Below, piece after piece: positions 1-8,087 of a stretch of DNA of 64,000 nucleotides. This DNA comes from JAAZNF01 sp964561025 (GTDB lineage Bacteria; Myxococcota; B64-G9), in contig CAZLNM010000002.1 of the NCBI GenBank assembly GCA_964561025.1, forward strand, positions 1 to 64,000, given 5' to 3'. A model generated the notes under the pieces. That model ran no database searches, had not been told where the DNA came from, and worked only from the letters and a program-made list of their open reading frames with translations. Positions within the stretch are counted from its first letter, which is position 1. Each line of letters starts with the position of its first letter. Made by a program: the position numbers and the translations under genes.

Positions 1-1392
1 GAGGATGTGCCCCGCGCGAGCGCACGCGCCGCGCTCTCGGGGCTGCTCATCGGCGTTGCGACCGGCGTCCGGCTGCAAAATGTCCTGTGGCTTGCCCTGC
101 TGCCGGCGGCCGCGGCGGTGTTTCTGCGAGGGCAGCGGCGGCTGTTCTGGCCCTGGCTTGGCGCGGCCGCGCTACCCCTTCTCGGCATGGCCGCCATCAA
201 CCAGGCGCGCCTGGGGGTGTTCAATCCCTTCACCTACGGTGGCGCGGCGGAGTCGGCGCGCTTCTCTCTGGCCGAGCCGTCGTTGCCGGTCACCTCGTTC
301 GCGACCCTGCTGCTCCTCGTCCTGCTCTCGCTGATGCTGTGGCGTTTTCGGCGGCGGCCGCTGGTCATGGTTGCCTTCGGGCTCCCGTTGCTTTCGGGAG
401 CGGTGCTCCTCCTCTGGCCGCCGGTCCAGCGGCTTTTGGCGAACTGGATCGGGATGTTCTTGTTCCACTTCGTGGACTCGTCGTTTCTTCCCGCCGGGAC
501 ACCGCTCGCGGGCGCGGCGCGAAACGAGTGGGGTCAGGTGCTCTACGGCGGCGTGGTGAAGAAGAGCCTGCTGGAGGCGGCGCCCTACCTCGTCGCGGCC
601 CTGCTCTCGGCGCGGTATCTGTTCTCAAAAGGTCGGGAGAACCCGTATCCCGCCCTCCTGGCGGCGCTCGCTCTGGCGGGTGGAATATCGCTCCCGCTGG
701 TGCTCTCCTCGGGCGGCTTCTGCTTCAACCCGCGCTACCTGCTGGAGCTTGCGCCCTTGTGGCTGCTGCTGGCCCTGGACGCCGCCTGGCCGAACCTGCG
801 CGGCCGCCTCGCGCTTCTGCTGGGCGCCGCGGCGGGGGTGGCGCTGTCGTTGCCGTTGCTCGAACACGCAGGCTCGGTGGACGAGCCGGCGTCCGGCGCC
901 CCGGTCCTCATCGGGCTCGCTCTGGCGCTCCTTCTCCTGGGGGCCGCCGTGTGGGCGGCGCGGGCGCCGGCCCCGGCTCGGTCGCGTAAGCTCGCAGGTG
1001 CGCTGTTCGTGGCCGCCCTGGGGTACTCCGCGCTGGTGCAGTGGGGCGTGGACGTCGAACGCGGCCGCAACGTGCGGGACGTGGCCGCGAGGATCCTGGA
1101 CGAGGCGCGCGCGGCCATCCCGGAGCGGGCGCTGGTGCTCGCCTGGGAGGGACGCAAGGACGTGCTCACGCCGTTGAAGGTCGACCGGGACGTGTGGATC
1201 GGCGGGCTGGGCGGGCGAGACGAGGAGGCCCCGGCCCTGGTGGAGCGCGCCCTGACGGTGCGCCGTGTGTTCGTGCTGGAGAACGGCGTGCCCGACGAGC
1301 TACGGGCGCGGCTCATCGCGGGCCGCCAGACGCGCCGCGAGGTGCGCCGGGGCCTTGTGTTCGCCGAGATCCTCGCGGGGGGCGGGCCGTGA
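1..1392 (+). CDS. Polytopic membrane protein, glycosyltransferase-like, 5' end outside window
   Basis: About 463 residues are visible and the reading frame is open to the window edge, so the N-terminus is missing; the GTG at 7 is unlikely to be the real start. The visible part has roughly eight to ten hydrophobic segments rich in Leu/Ala, then a soluble C-terminal part of about 110 residues from residue 345. This resembles the multi-membrane part of GT-C/GT39-type glycosyltransferases, but the diagnostic acidic N-terminal loop is not in the window. Its stop overlaps the next gene by 4 bases (GTGA), so the two are co-transcribed and probably act together on surface glycan. Function is inferred from architecture only. 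Confidence 0.6.
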   Translation, partial: EDVPRASARAALSGLLIGVATGVRLQNVLWLALLPAAAAVFLRGQRRLFWPWLGAAALPLLGMAAINQARLGVFNPFTYGGAAESARFSLAEPSLPVTSFATLLLLVLLSLMLWRFRRRPLVMVAFGLPLLSGAVLLLWPPVQRLLANWIGMFLFHFVDSSFLPAGTPLAGAARNEWGQVLYGGVVKKSLLEAAPYLVAALLSARYLFSKGRENPYPALLAALALAGGISLPLVLSSGGFCFNPRYLLELAPLWLLLALDAAWPNLRGRLALLLGAAAGVALSLPLLEHAGSVDEPASGAPVLIGLALALLLLGAAVWAARAPAPARSRKLAGALFVAALGYSALVQWGVDVERGRNVRDVAARILDEARAAIPERALVLAWEGRKDVLTPLKVDRDVWIGGLGGRDEEAPALVERALTVRRVFVLENGVPDELRARLIAGRQTRREVRRGLVFAEILAGGGP

Positions 1393-3662
1393 GCGCGACG
1401 CCGAAATCCGGGCGCTGGCTCGGCCCGGCGCTGGCGCTGGCGGCGGCGGGGCTGCTGCTTCTCCTGCTCGCCGCCTTCGGCCTCGACGTTCTTTCGTTCC
1501 CGGCGACGCTGTGGCGCGACCACCCGTTCGACTACGGAAACATCCGCTTCACCCAGGAGACGTTCTCGGCCTCGCAGCGCCTGTGGGCCTACGACCCGCT
1601 GCACCTGCTCGGCTGGATGCCGAACGTCTTCTACAACCCGCTGGCCACCGCCGCGGGCGCCGCGATCACCGCAGCGCTGGGTGGCGGGGAGGGCGCCTAC
1701 CGCGTCTTTCTGTTGCTCCTTTTGTGGGGCACCGGTCTTGCATTTTTCTTCTGGATCCAGGCTCGCGAGCGGGGCGGTTGGTTTGCGCTGCTCCTGTGTG
1801 CCGGCATGAGCTACCTCGTCTACCCGTCGGATGCCGGCATCCTCGACGCCGGGCCGGTGCAGGCGCTGTACACCGGGCAGTGGGCGCAGCGGCTGGGAAT
1901 CTTCTTCGCGCTCGCCGCGCTCTCCCGGTTCTGGCGCGCGTTGGATCTTGCCGGCTCGGACTTGCACGCGGCGGCCCGCGCGGCGCTCGGCGCGGCGGCG
2001 CTGCTCGGGGCCAGCGCCTTTTCGCACTTCATGAGCGGCTATGGTGCGGCTGCCGGGTGCGCGCTCCTCTGGCTGCTGCACCCGCTGGCCCGCCGCCTGG
2101 GGGGCGCCAGGGTGCGGCCGGGATTATTACTGCTGCCCGTGGTCGTGGTGTCGGGCATGGTCCTGCTGTGGGCGGATTTCTGGGTGCCGTTCTTTTCGCT
2201 GCGCGCCTTTCACGAGCTACCGATCCTGAGCTGGGTGCTGCCCGAGGCGGCCGTGGACACGGCGCGCGAGGTCCTGCTCGGCGGCCTGCCGCTCCTGCTC
2301 GTCCCCGCGGTCGGCCTGTTGTGGCAGGGAAGCTTTACCCTGGCCGCGCTCTCTCGCGCCGTCCTACCGTTGCTCGTGCTGGCGCTGGCCCTCGGCGCCG
2401 GGCCGGCCTCGGCCGGCTGGTGCTTTACGCTGGTGCTGGCGGGATCGCTGCTCTCAGCGCGGCTCGAGAAGGTCTTCGCGGCGCGGCAGGCGCTGCCAGC
2501 GCTGGGGTTCTTTTTGATGTGGCTCTCGTCCGGCCCGGACGGCTTGTCCCTGGCGGGCCTCGATCTTGCGGGGCTGGTGCCGTTCGGGAGCGCCGTGGGG
2601 TACGCCAAGCTGGCGGCTCTCTCGCGGGCCGTCTTCGTCGTCTGGATGGGTCTTGTCGCGCTCGACGCGTTTGTGGCACTGCCCCGCGGGCCGCGCTCGG
2701 GGCGGGCGGTGCTCCTGGCGCTCGCCGCGGGGGGGCTCGCATTGCCTGCGGGGCTGTCACTGGCCAAGGCCGATCGCGGCGCGCAGACGTTCTTCGGCTG
2801 GATGAACCGCACCGACCGGGAGGGCGCCTCGCGTCTTATAAATGACGTTGCCGAGGCGGCCCGCGAACTGCCGGCGGGTGCTGTGTTGCTGGTCGAGGAC
2901 ACGCTGCACCACCCGGCGGGCTCGACGCTGCCCGAGGGAATTCCCAACGGGCACCTGCCGTACCTGTCGGCGATGGCGGCGGGACGGCCGGTGCTGGGCG
3001 GGGCGGTGGCCACGCGCACCCTGACCCATCCGTTCGAGCACAGCGCGCGCGGGCAGCTCTTGTGCGTCGACTTCGACAAGCTCTCCGAGCACCCGGAAAC
3101 CTTCGAACGCTTGCGACGGCTCGGCGTGAGCGCGGTGCTGGCCCACAGCCCCGCGCTGCGCCGCGCGCTCGAGTCTCGCTTTTCCGGCCGCGCTCCCGCA
3201 GGAGGGCTGGGCTTGTGGCGCTACGAGCTTCCCAACCCCGCGCCCCTGGTGCTCGGCCCGGAGGGGAGCGGCATCTGGGGTGCCGAGGTCGCCTTGGCGC
3301 CGGGAAAAGTGGAGCTTGTGATCCCGCCGAACACCTCGCTGGCCCGCCTCCACCTGGTGCGTTATCCGTATCTTTCCTGCACCGCCGAGGCCGATGGGCG
3401 CGCCATCCCGTGCCGGCTGAACGCCGTGCGCGACGGGCCGGTGCGATTCGAAAGTTGCCGGCTGGAGGGCGACCGGACGGGCGCCATCGAGGTGGACGTT
3501 CCCTGGCTCGAGGTCGAGCTGGCCCGCCCCGCGCCTTCGCCCACGCGGGTGCACGTGGCCGCCTCCCCGCCCGCCTGGCCGGCGCTGGTGATGCTGGCGG
3601 CGTGGGCGCTGGCCCTCGTCTGGTGGTGGCGCGGGCGGGACGCGGGAGGGGATCGTGACTGA
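1389..3662 (+). CDS. Large polytopic membrane protein, possible glycan/lipid glycosylation
   Basis: A protein of 757 residues starting at a GTG that overlaps the preceding stop. It has about 12 hydrophobic segments in the first 480 residues and a roughly 270-residue extracytoplasmic C-terminal part with predicted beta-strands, closed by a final membrane anchor near residues 725-745. The first loop, after TM1, contains DHPFDYGN and a Trp/Tyr-rich segment, similar in layout to GT-C family proteins that transfer sugars from polyprenyl phosphate donors. I cannot assign a substrate. It lies between a similar membrane protein and a flippase-like gene, with 4- and 8-base overlaps, so a three-gene translationally coupled operon is likely. 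Confidence 0.65.
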   Translation: MSATPKSGRWLGPALALAAAGLLLLLLAAFGLDVLSFPATLWRDHPFDYGNIRFTQETFSASQRLWAYDPLHLLGWMPNVFYNPLATAAGAAITAALGGGEGAYRVFLLLLLWGTGLAFFFWIQARERGGWFALLLCAGMSYLVYPSDAGILDAGPVQALYTGQWAQRLGIFFALAALSRFWRALDLAGSDLHAAARAALGAAALLGASAFSHFMSGYGAAAGCALLWLLHPLARRLGGARVRPGLLLLPVVVVSGMVLLWADFWVPFFSLRAFHELPILSWVLPEAAVDTAREVLLGGLPLLLVPAVGLLWQGSFTLAALSRAVLPLLVLALALGAGPASAGWCFTLVLAGSLLSARLEKVFAARQALPALGFFLMWLSSGPDGLSLAGLDLAGLVPFGSAVGYAKLAALSRAVFVVWMGLVALDAFVALPRGPRSGRAVLLALAAGGLALPAGLSLAKADRGAQTFFGWMNRTDREGASRLINDVAEAARELPAGAVLLVEDTLHHPAGSTLPEGIPNGHLPYLSAMAAGRPVLGGAVATRTLTHPFEHSARGQLLCVDFDKLSEHPETFERLRRLGVSAVLAHSPALRRALESRFSGRAPAGGLGLWRYELPNPAPLVLGPEGSGIWGAEVALAPGKVELVIPPNTSLARLHLVRYPYLSCTAEADGRAIPCRLNAVRDGPVRFESCRLEGDRTGAIEVDVPWLEVELARPAPSPTRVHVAASPPAWPALVMLAAWALALVWWWRGRDAGGDRD

Positions 3663-4590
3663 ACCCGCGCCGCTGCGCCTTCCGCGCTGGGCGCGCGTGC
3701 TCGAGGCGGTGGTGGTTCTGGGCACCGTGGCCTGGGTGGCCTGGGTGCTGCTCGAGCAGCTTCGCGCCCTGTCGGCAGAGGACCTGCGGCCCTCGCTGCC
3801 CTGGCTCGCGCTCAGCCTGGCAGGCGGTTTGCTGGTGACGGCCGTCTTTCACGGCGGCCTGCTGTGGATCGACTTTCGGGCTACGGGCCACTCGCTGGAC
3901 GCGCGTACGGCGCTGGTGCTCGCGAACGTCCCGCGTATGGGAAAATACCTGCCGGGGCGGTTCCAGGCGGCGCTGGGGTTGGTGTGGCTGGCGCGGCGGC
4001 TCGCCGGCGTTCCGGCCGAGAAGGGAACGCTGGTGTCGCTGCTCCTGCTGGCGCAGGGGGTGGCGGCGGTGCTGCTGGCGGTGGCACCCCTGCTGGTATG
4101 GGTCGTGCTTCCGGCCGGCTGGAGCCTGGCCCTGTGGCTGGCACTCGGCGGCGCGCTGCTCTTGCTGCACCCGGCCCTCCTCGAACGGCCGGCCAACTTC
4201 GCGCTGCGCCGGCTCGGGCTGCCGCCGTTTTCGCTGCGCCTTCCCTGGCACCACAATCTGCTCATCGTCGCGTCGGCCGCGGCGCTGAACCTGGCCAAGG
4301 CCTTCTTGTTCGTACTGTGCGCGCACGGGTTGCTCGAGCTGCCCGTGGGTGTCGCCGCTCACGTGGCGGCGAGCTTTCTGCTGTCGGCGCTGGCGGGCTT
4401 TCTGGCCTTCTTCGCCCCGGGAGGAATCGGGGTGCAGGAGGGCGCCATGCTGCTGTTGCTCGCGCCCGCGCTGCCACCGGAGCAGGCCGCGGTGATCACC
4501 CTGGCCGCGCGCGCCTGGGGAACGCTGCTGGATCTTGTGCTGGGTATTTCCAACCTGGGGTGGCTGCGGTCCGGTCCGTCGCCTGAATGA
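3655..4590 (+). CDS. Lysylphosphatidylglycerol synthase TM-region / UPF0104 family membrane protein
   Basis: A protein of 311 residues with about eight membrane segments. Near residues 258-266 it carries FFAPGGIGVQEG, the Pro-Gly-Gly-x-Gly...Glu signature of the LPG_synthase_TM (UPF0104/AglD-like) family, and the PRMGKYLPG motif typical of the same family lies near residue 97. Members flip or present lipid-linked substrates, or act with glycosyltransferases in surface glycolipid synthesis. The GTG start overlaps the upstream gene by 8 bases. The gene faces the methyltransferase on the minus strand with only 4 bases between the stops. The family call is firm; the transported lipid is unknown. 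Confidence 0.8.
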   Translation: MTEPAPLRLPRWARVLEAVVVLGTVAWVAWVLLEQLRALSAEDLRPSLPWLALSLAGGLLVTAVFHGGLLWIDFRATGHSLDARTALVLANVPRMGKYLPGRFQAALGLVWLARRLAGVPAEKGTLVSLLLLAQGVAAVLLAVAPLLVWVVLPAGWSLALWLALGGALLLLHPALLERPANFALRRLGLPPFSLRLPWHHNLLIVASAAALNLAKAFLFVLCAHGLLELPVGVAAHVAASFLLSALAGFLAFFAPGGIGVQEGAMLLLLAPALPPEQAAVITLAARAWGTLLDLVLGISNLGWLRSGPSPE

Positions 4591-4594
4591 AAGT

Positions 4595-5365
4595 TCAAGC
4601 GCGGCGGACGGCGGCGAAGAAGAACCCGGTCCCGAAGTCGTGTTCTTGAAAAGCCCGCTGGAGGAAGAACGCCGGCCAGAACCACGGGGCCAGCAGATCG
4701 GCGCGTACCGGCACCGGAAACAGCCGTTGGACGCCACTTCGAAACGTGCGCTCGGTTGGGCCCATGCTCCCCGATTGCAACCGGCGCCGCGCCACCCACT
4801 CGTCGAGCGGACGGAGTAGCCGGCCTAGCGGAAAGCCGGTGTTGAGGATCTCGACCGGCTGCCATCCCGTTCGCTCGAGGAGCAGAGAGAGCGAGCCGCG
4901 TTCGTAGCGCCGCAGGTGTCCCACCCGGCGGTCGGATTCACCGAAGAGTCGGGCGCTGGCCGGGACCGAACCCACCAGCAGCCCTCCCGGCGCGGATCGC
5001 CGAGCGGCCTCTCGAAGCAGGCCGGCGTCATCGGCGAGATGCTCGAGGACCTCACAGATGATGACCAGCTTCACAGGCAAAAGCGCAGGCAGCGTCTCGA
5101 GGTTGCCCGGATGGATCCGGATTCGCTCCTGGTGCGCAAAGCGGCGCCGCAGGGATTCGCCGGCCTCTGGCGCCGGCTCGATGAGAATCCCCTCAAAGCC
5201 CCGGGCCGCCAGCCACGCCGCCAGGTCACCGCGGCCCGGCCCCACTTCCAAAAAGTTTCGCGGGGGAATTTTCTCCAGAAAGCGCGCCACCGGCTCCAGG
5301 CGCAGCAGGTAGGCGGGCCGGGGATCGTCCACGAACGAAAACACCGACGGCGCCCGGGGCGGCAT
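4595..5365 (-). CDS. Class I SAM-dependent methyltransferase
   Basis: A protein of 256 residues with a Rossmann methyltransferase core. Motif I is FLEVGPGRGDLAAW near residues 38-51, the acidic residue ending strand 2 is in ILIEPAPEA, and motif IV is IICEVLEHLADDAGLL. The downstream half (RRYERGSLSLLLERTGW) resembles methyltransferases in glycan clusters that modify sugars or lipid carriers. The ATG at 5365 has a GGAGG box upstream and lies 3 bases after the stop of the next methyltransferase, so it is the last gene of a minus-strand operon with the GT4 gene. Substrate unknown. Confidence 0.8.
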   Translation of the reverse strand: MPPRAPSVFSFVDDPRPAYLLRLEPVARFLEKIPPRNFLEVGPGRGDLAAWLAARGFEGILIEPAPEAGESLRRRFAHQERIRIHPGNLETLPALLPVKLVIICEVLEHLADDAGLLREAARRSAPGGLLVGSVPASARLFGESDRRVGHLRRYERGSLSLLLERTGWQPVEILNTGFPLGRLLRPLDEWVARRRLQSGSMGPTERTFRSGVQRLFPVPVRADLLAPWFWPAFFLQRAFQEHDFGTGFFFAAVRRA

Positions 5366-5368
5366 GCC

Positions 5369-6115
5369 TCAATCTCCTCCGGCGCCTGGGTCGCCGAGCG
5401 GTTTCTTCGCCACCAGTAGCAAGTTGCAGGGAAAGCGCGCCGGCATGCCCAGCCGCTCGTCCAACCGGCGCAGGGCATCTACCCACAGGCGCCGGTGCCA
5501 GGGCAGGATGCGCGCCAGGGGCAGGCCGAGCCGGCGCAGCGAGAGCAGCGCTGCCAGCGACGGCGCGTGGGCCAGGAAGGCGAGGAGCCCGCCGGCCTCG
5601 GCGAGCTCGAGGACCGCAAGGCCCACCTCCCGCGTGAGGTGCTCAAGCGAAAAGCGAGTGAAGCGAAAGAAGTCGTGCGGCGCCTCGTGGATCATGGACA
5701 GGTGCGGAGCCGACAGGATGAGGTGCCCGCCCGGCCGCAGCACCCGGGCCAGCTCCGAGAGCGCCCGGCGCGGGTGCGGCACGTGCTCCAGCACCTGGGT
5801 GCACAACACGGTGTCGAAGGAGCCGTCCGAGAGCGCCGAGAGATCCTGCACGTCGCCCAGCACGTCGGGCGCGCCGCCGCGGCTCTCCCGATCCAGCCGC
5901 ACCACCTCGGCGCAGGCCTTTCGAAGCTGCGGCACGAAGGGGCCGCGACCCGAGCCGGCGTCGAGGCAGCGCCCGCGGGCGTAGCGCTCGATGGCCGCCG
6001 CCACCCGCCGGTGCACCTCGTGGACTTGCAGAGACACCGCCGCGCTCTGGCCGTGCGCGGCGAGCCAGTCGTCGAGCGAGGCGCGATCCGAGAAGACGCC
6101 GCCCGCATCAGCCAT
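5369..6115 (-). CDS. Class I SAM-dependent methyltransferase
   Basis: A protein of 248 residues. Motif I is CLDAGSGRGPF near residues 49-59, followed by DVQDLSALSDGSFDTVLC and the motif IV/post-I segment TQVLEHVPHPRRALSEL with a typical RPGGHLILSAPH strand. The tail has a hydrophobic helix pair and may touch the membrane. The ATG at 6115 overlaps the last 8 bases of the GT4 gene, so translation is probably coupled. A role in methylating a sugar or lipid intermediate of the surrounding glycan locus is inferred from context only. Confidence 0.8.
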   Translation of the reverse strand: MADAGGVFSDRASLDDWLAAHGQSAAVSLQVHEVHRRVAAAIERYARGRCLDAGSGRGPFVPQLRKACAEVVRLDRESRGGAPDVLGDVQDLSALSDGSFDTVLCTQVLEHVPHPRRALSELARVLRPGGHLILSAPHLSMIHEAPHDFFRFTRFSLEHLTREVGLAVLELAEAGGLLAFLAHAPSLAALLSLRRLGLPLARILPWHRRLWVDALRRLDERLGMPARFPCNLLLVAKKPLGDPGAGGD

Positions 6116-7301
6116 GCAAGGCCTCCCGGTAGCGTTTGGCCACCTCGCGCCAGTCGTGCCGTGCGGCGCTCTCTCGCGCCGCCGCGGCGCGCGGGGATGG
6201 ATCCGCATCGGCGAGCGCCGCCAGGATGGCGCGCGCCAGGTCGGACGGATTTCCCGGCGCCGCCAGCCAGCCGGTCTCGCCGTCGCGCACGAGATCGGGG
6301 ATGCCGTCGATGCGGCTCCCCACCACCCGGGCCCCGGCGGCCATGGCCTCGAGGACCACCGTGGGCATGCCGTCGGCCTCCCCGCGCGAGTCGACCACGC
6401 TGGGCACCACCGCCGCCCGGCAGTGCTGGAGGAAGCGGCGCGCCTCGGCATGGGGCAGGCGCCCCAGAAAGCGCACCCGCTCGGCGATCCCCAGCTCGGC
6501 CGCCCGGCGCCGCAGCGCTTGCTCTTCCGGCCCGGCGCCGATGACCACCAGCCCGAGGTCCGGGTGCCTCTCCAGCACCGCCGGCAGCGCCTGGAGCAAG
6601 AAGCGCGCGCCCTTCTTCTCCACCAGCCGGCCCACGAACACGAGATACCCGCCCGAAAACGGGGTTGCCGGCGGCGGCATCGGCGCGCCGAAGCGTTCCA
6701 GATCGATCCCCATCGGCTGCACCTGGACCTCGACGCGCGGACGCTGGCCCGCAAGGCGCAACAGCCGCTCGCGCACCTCGCTGCCGTCGGCGAAGACCGC
6801 CTGGCAAGAATCCAGCACGAAGCGCGCGAGCAAGCGTGCCAGCGGCAGGCGCTCGAGCAGGAAGACGTCTCCCGCGTGGACCGACAGCACGTGCCGGCAG
6901 CGCGGGCCGAGGCAGAGCGCCAGCGCCGCCGCCAGGCCCTGGGGCACGAGCCAGTGGGTGTTCAGCGCGTCGAAGGCACCGTCCCGCAGCAGGCGGCGCA
7001 GCGCCGCGATCTGCGAGAGCAGAAACGCGGGCGGTTGCAGGCGCGCGATGCGCGCCGCGGCCAGGTTCTCGCGCATGCCGTCCCCGTACGCCAGCCGCTG
7101 CAAGCGCCGCGGCCAGAAGTAATGGAAACGCCGGATCTCCACCTTGTCCCACCGCTCGCGTTCGGGTGCGCCGGGCGCGCCGGGGGCCAGCACGGTGACC
7201 TCGTCCCGGCGCGCCAGGGCGGCCGCGAGGTCGAAGACGAAGCGCGGCACCCCGTCGTCCGGGCGCAGCGGAAAGGTGCTGGTGGCGATCAGGATGCGCA
7301 A
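6108..7301 (-). CDS. GT4-family glycosyltransferase
   Basis: A protein of 397 residues with the two-domain GT-B fold. The N-terminal domain starts MRILIATSTFP and includes the acceptor loop DGVPRFVF. The C-terminal domain has FVGRLVEKKGARFLLQAL near residues 214-231, the nucleotide-binding segment LVVIGAGPEEQAL, and the donor-binding EADGMPTVVLEAMAAG with the E-x7-E pattern of GT4 retaining enzymes. The start codon is TTG at 7301, chosen because an AAGGA box lies about 8 bases upstream and the frame opens 3 bases after the previous stop. It probably adds a sugar to a lipid-linked or surface glycan. Confidence 0.85.
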   Translation of the reverse strand: MRILIATSTFPLRPDDGVPRFVFDLAAALARRDEVTVLAPGAPGAPERERWDKVEIRRFHYFWPRRLQRLAYGDGMRENLAAARIARLQPPAFLLSQIAALRRLLRDGAFDALNTHWLVPQGLAAALALCLGPRCRHVLSVHAGDVFLLERLPLARLLARFVLDSCQAVFADGSEVRERLLRLAGQRPRVEVQVQPMGIDLERFGAPMPPPATPFSGGYLVFVGRLVEKKGARFLLQALPAVLERHPDLGLVVIGAGPEEQALRRRAAELGIAERVRFLGRLPHAEARRFLQHCRAAVVPSVVDSRGEADGMPTVVLEAMAAGARVVGSRIDGIPDLVRDGETGWLAAPGNPSDLARAILAALADADPSPRAAAARESAARHDWREVAKRYREALHG

Positions 7302-7304
7302 CTG

Positions 7305-8087
7305 TCAATCCTTCTTTTGCAGCAGCCAGACATAGGAAGGGGAGAGCCAGGGTGCCACCCGGTATACTGGCGGGGCGAACCGCCGTAGCAGGCTCCCCGG
7401 GGGCAACAGATCCTCGCTGGCGAAGCGCTCCGGGTCTTCCAGGATGCGGCCGGTGTAATCGACGATCGTAAAATCGCGCGCCAGCCGGCGCAGGCCGAAC
7501 CAGGTGCGATGTTGCTCCGGGTACCCCGTGCCGCGGCCGGTCAGGCGCACGTAGCGGTCGGCCAACGCTCGCGGCAGCCAGGAGAGCAGCGGTAGCCGGT
7601 AGTGGGCCTCGACCAGCATGAGCCGGTTGGCCGCGGCGAAGTAGCACGTCCCGCCGGGCCGCAGCACCCGGTGGATCTCGGCGAGTAGTTGTTCGGCCGA
7701 GTCCACGTGCTCGTAGACGTGGTTGCAAACCACCAGGTCGAACTCGCCATCGCCGAAGGGAAGACGCGTTCCATCGGCGCGGACGAAGGAGACGTTGCCG
7801 GCCGCCTCCCGCCGAGCAAGCGTGAGCGCGTGCTCATCCACGTCCAGGCCCACCGCCTGGCGCACGTGTTCTCCCAAGTGCCGGGTGATGTGGCCCCCGG
7901 CGCAGCCGATGTCGAGCAGGCGCAGCGCAGAGAGATCGCCCAAGGCGTCTTGCAACACCCGCAGGATCTTCTCGGCCTTGCGCAGGCGCGAATCGTCCTC
8001 CAGGATGCGGGGGAAACGGCGCGAGAAGTCCCCGTCGTCTCCCGGGGCCGGCCCGGCGGGATCGGGTGGTGTGCGCGGGTGGCTCAC
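7305..8087 (-). CDS. Class I SAM-dependent methyltransferase (Methyltransf_11 type)
   Basis: A protein of 260 residues. Motif I is LLDIGCAGGHITRHLG near residues 54-69, motif II VGLDVDEHAL, motif IV FDLVVCNHVYEHVDSAEQ, and the post-motif RPGGTCYFAAANRL. The C-terminal third (PYLP/YVRLTGRGTGYPE and a hydrophobic tail) matches methyltransferases of polysaccharide clusters. The GTG start at 8087 overlaps the stop of the GH57 gene by 4 bases (GTGA), so the GH57 operon may read through into this glycan operon. Whether that coupling is functional or incidental is unclear. Confidence 0.8.
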   Translation of the reverse strand: MSHPRTPPDPAGPAPGDDGDFSRRFPRILEDDSRLRKAEKILRVLQDALGDLSALRLLDIGCAGGHITRHLGEHVRQAVGLDVDEHALTLARREAAGNVSFVRADGTRLPFGDGEFDLVVCNHVYEHVDSAEQLLAEIHRVLRPGGTCYFAAANRLMLVEAHYRLPLLSWLPRALADRYVRLTGRGTGYPEQHRTWFGLRRLARDFTIVDYTGRILEDPERFASEDLLPPGSLLRRFAPPVYRVAPWLSPSYVWLLQKKD

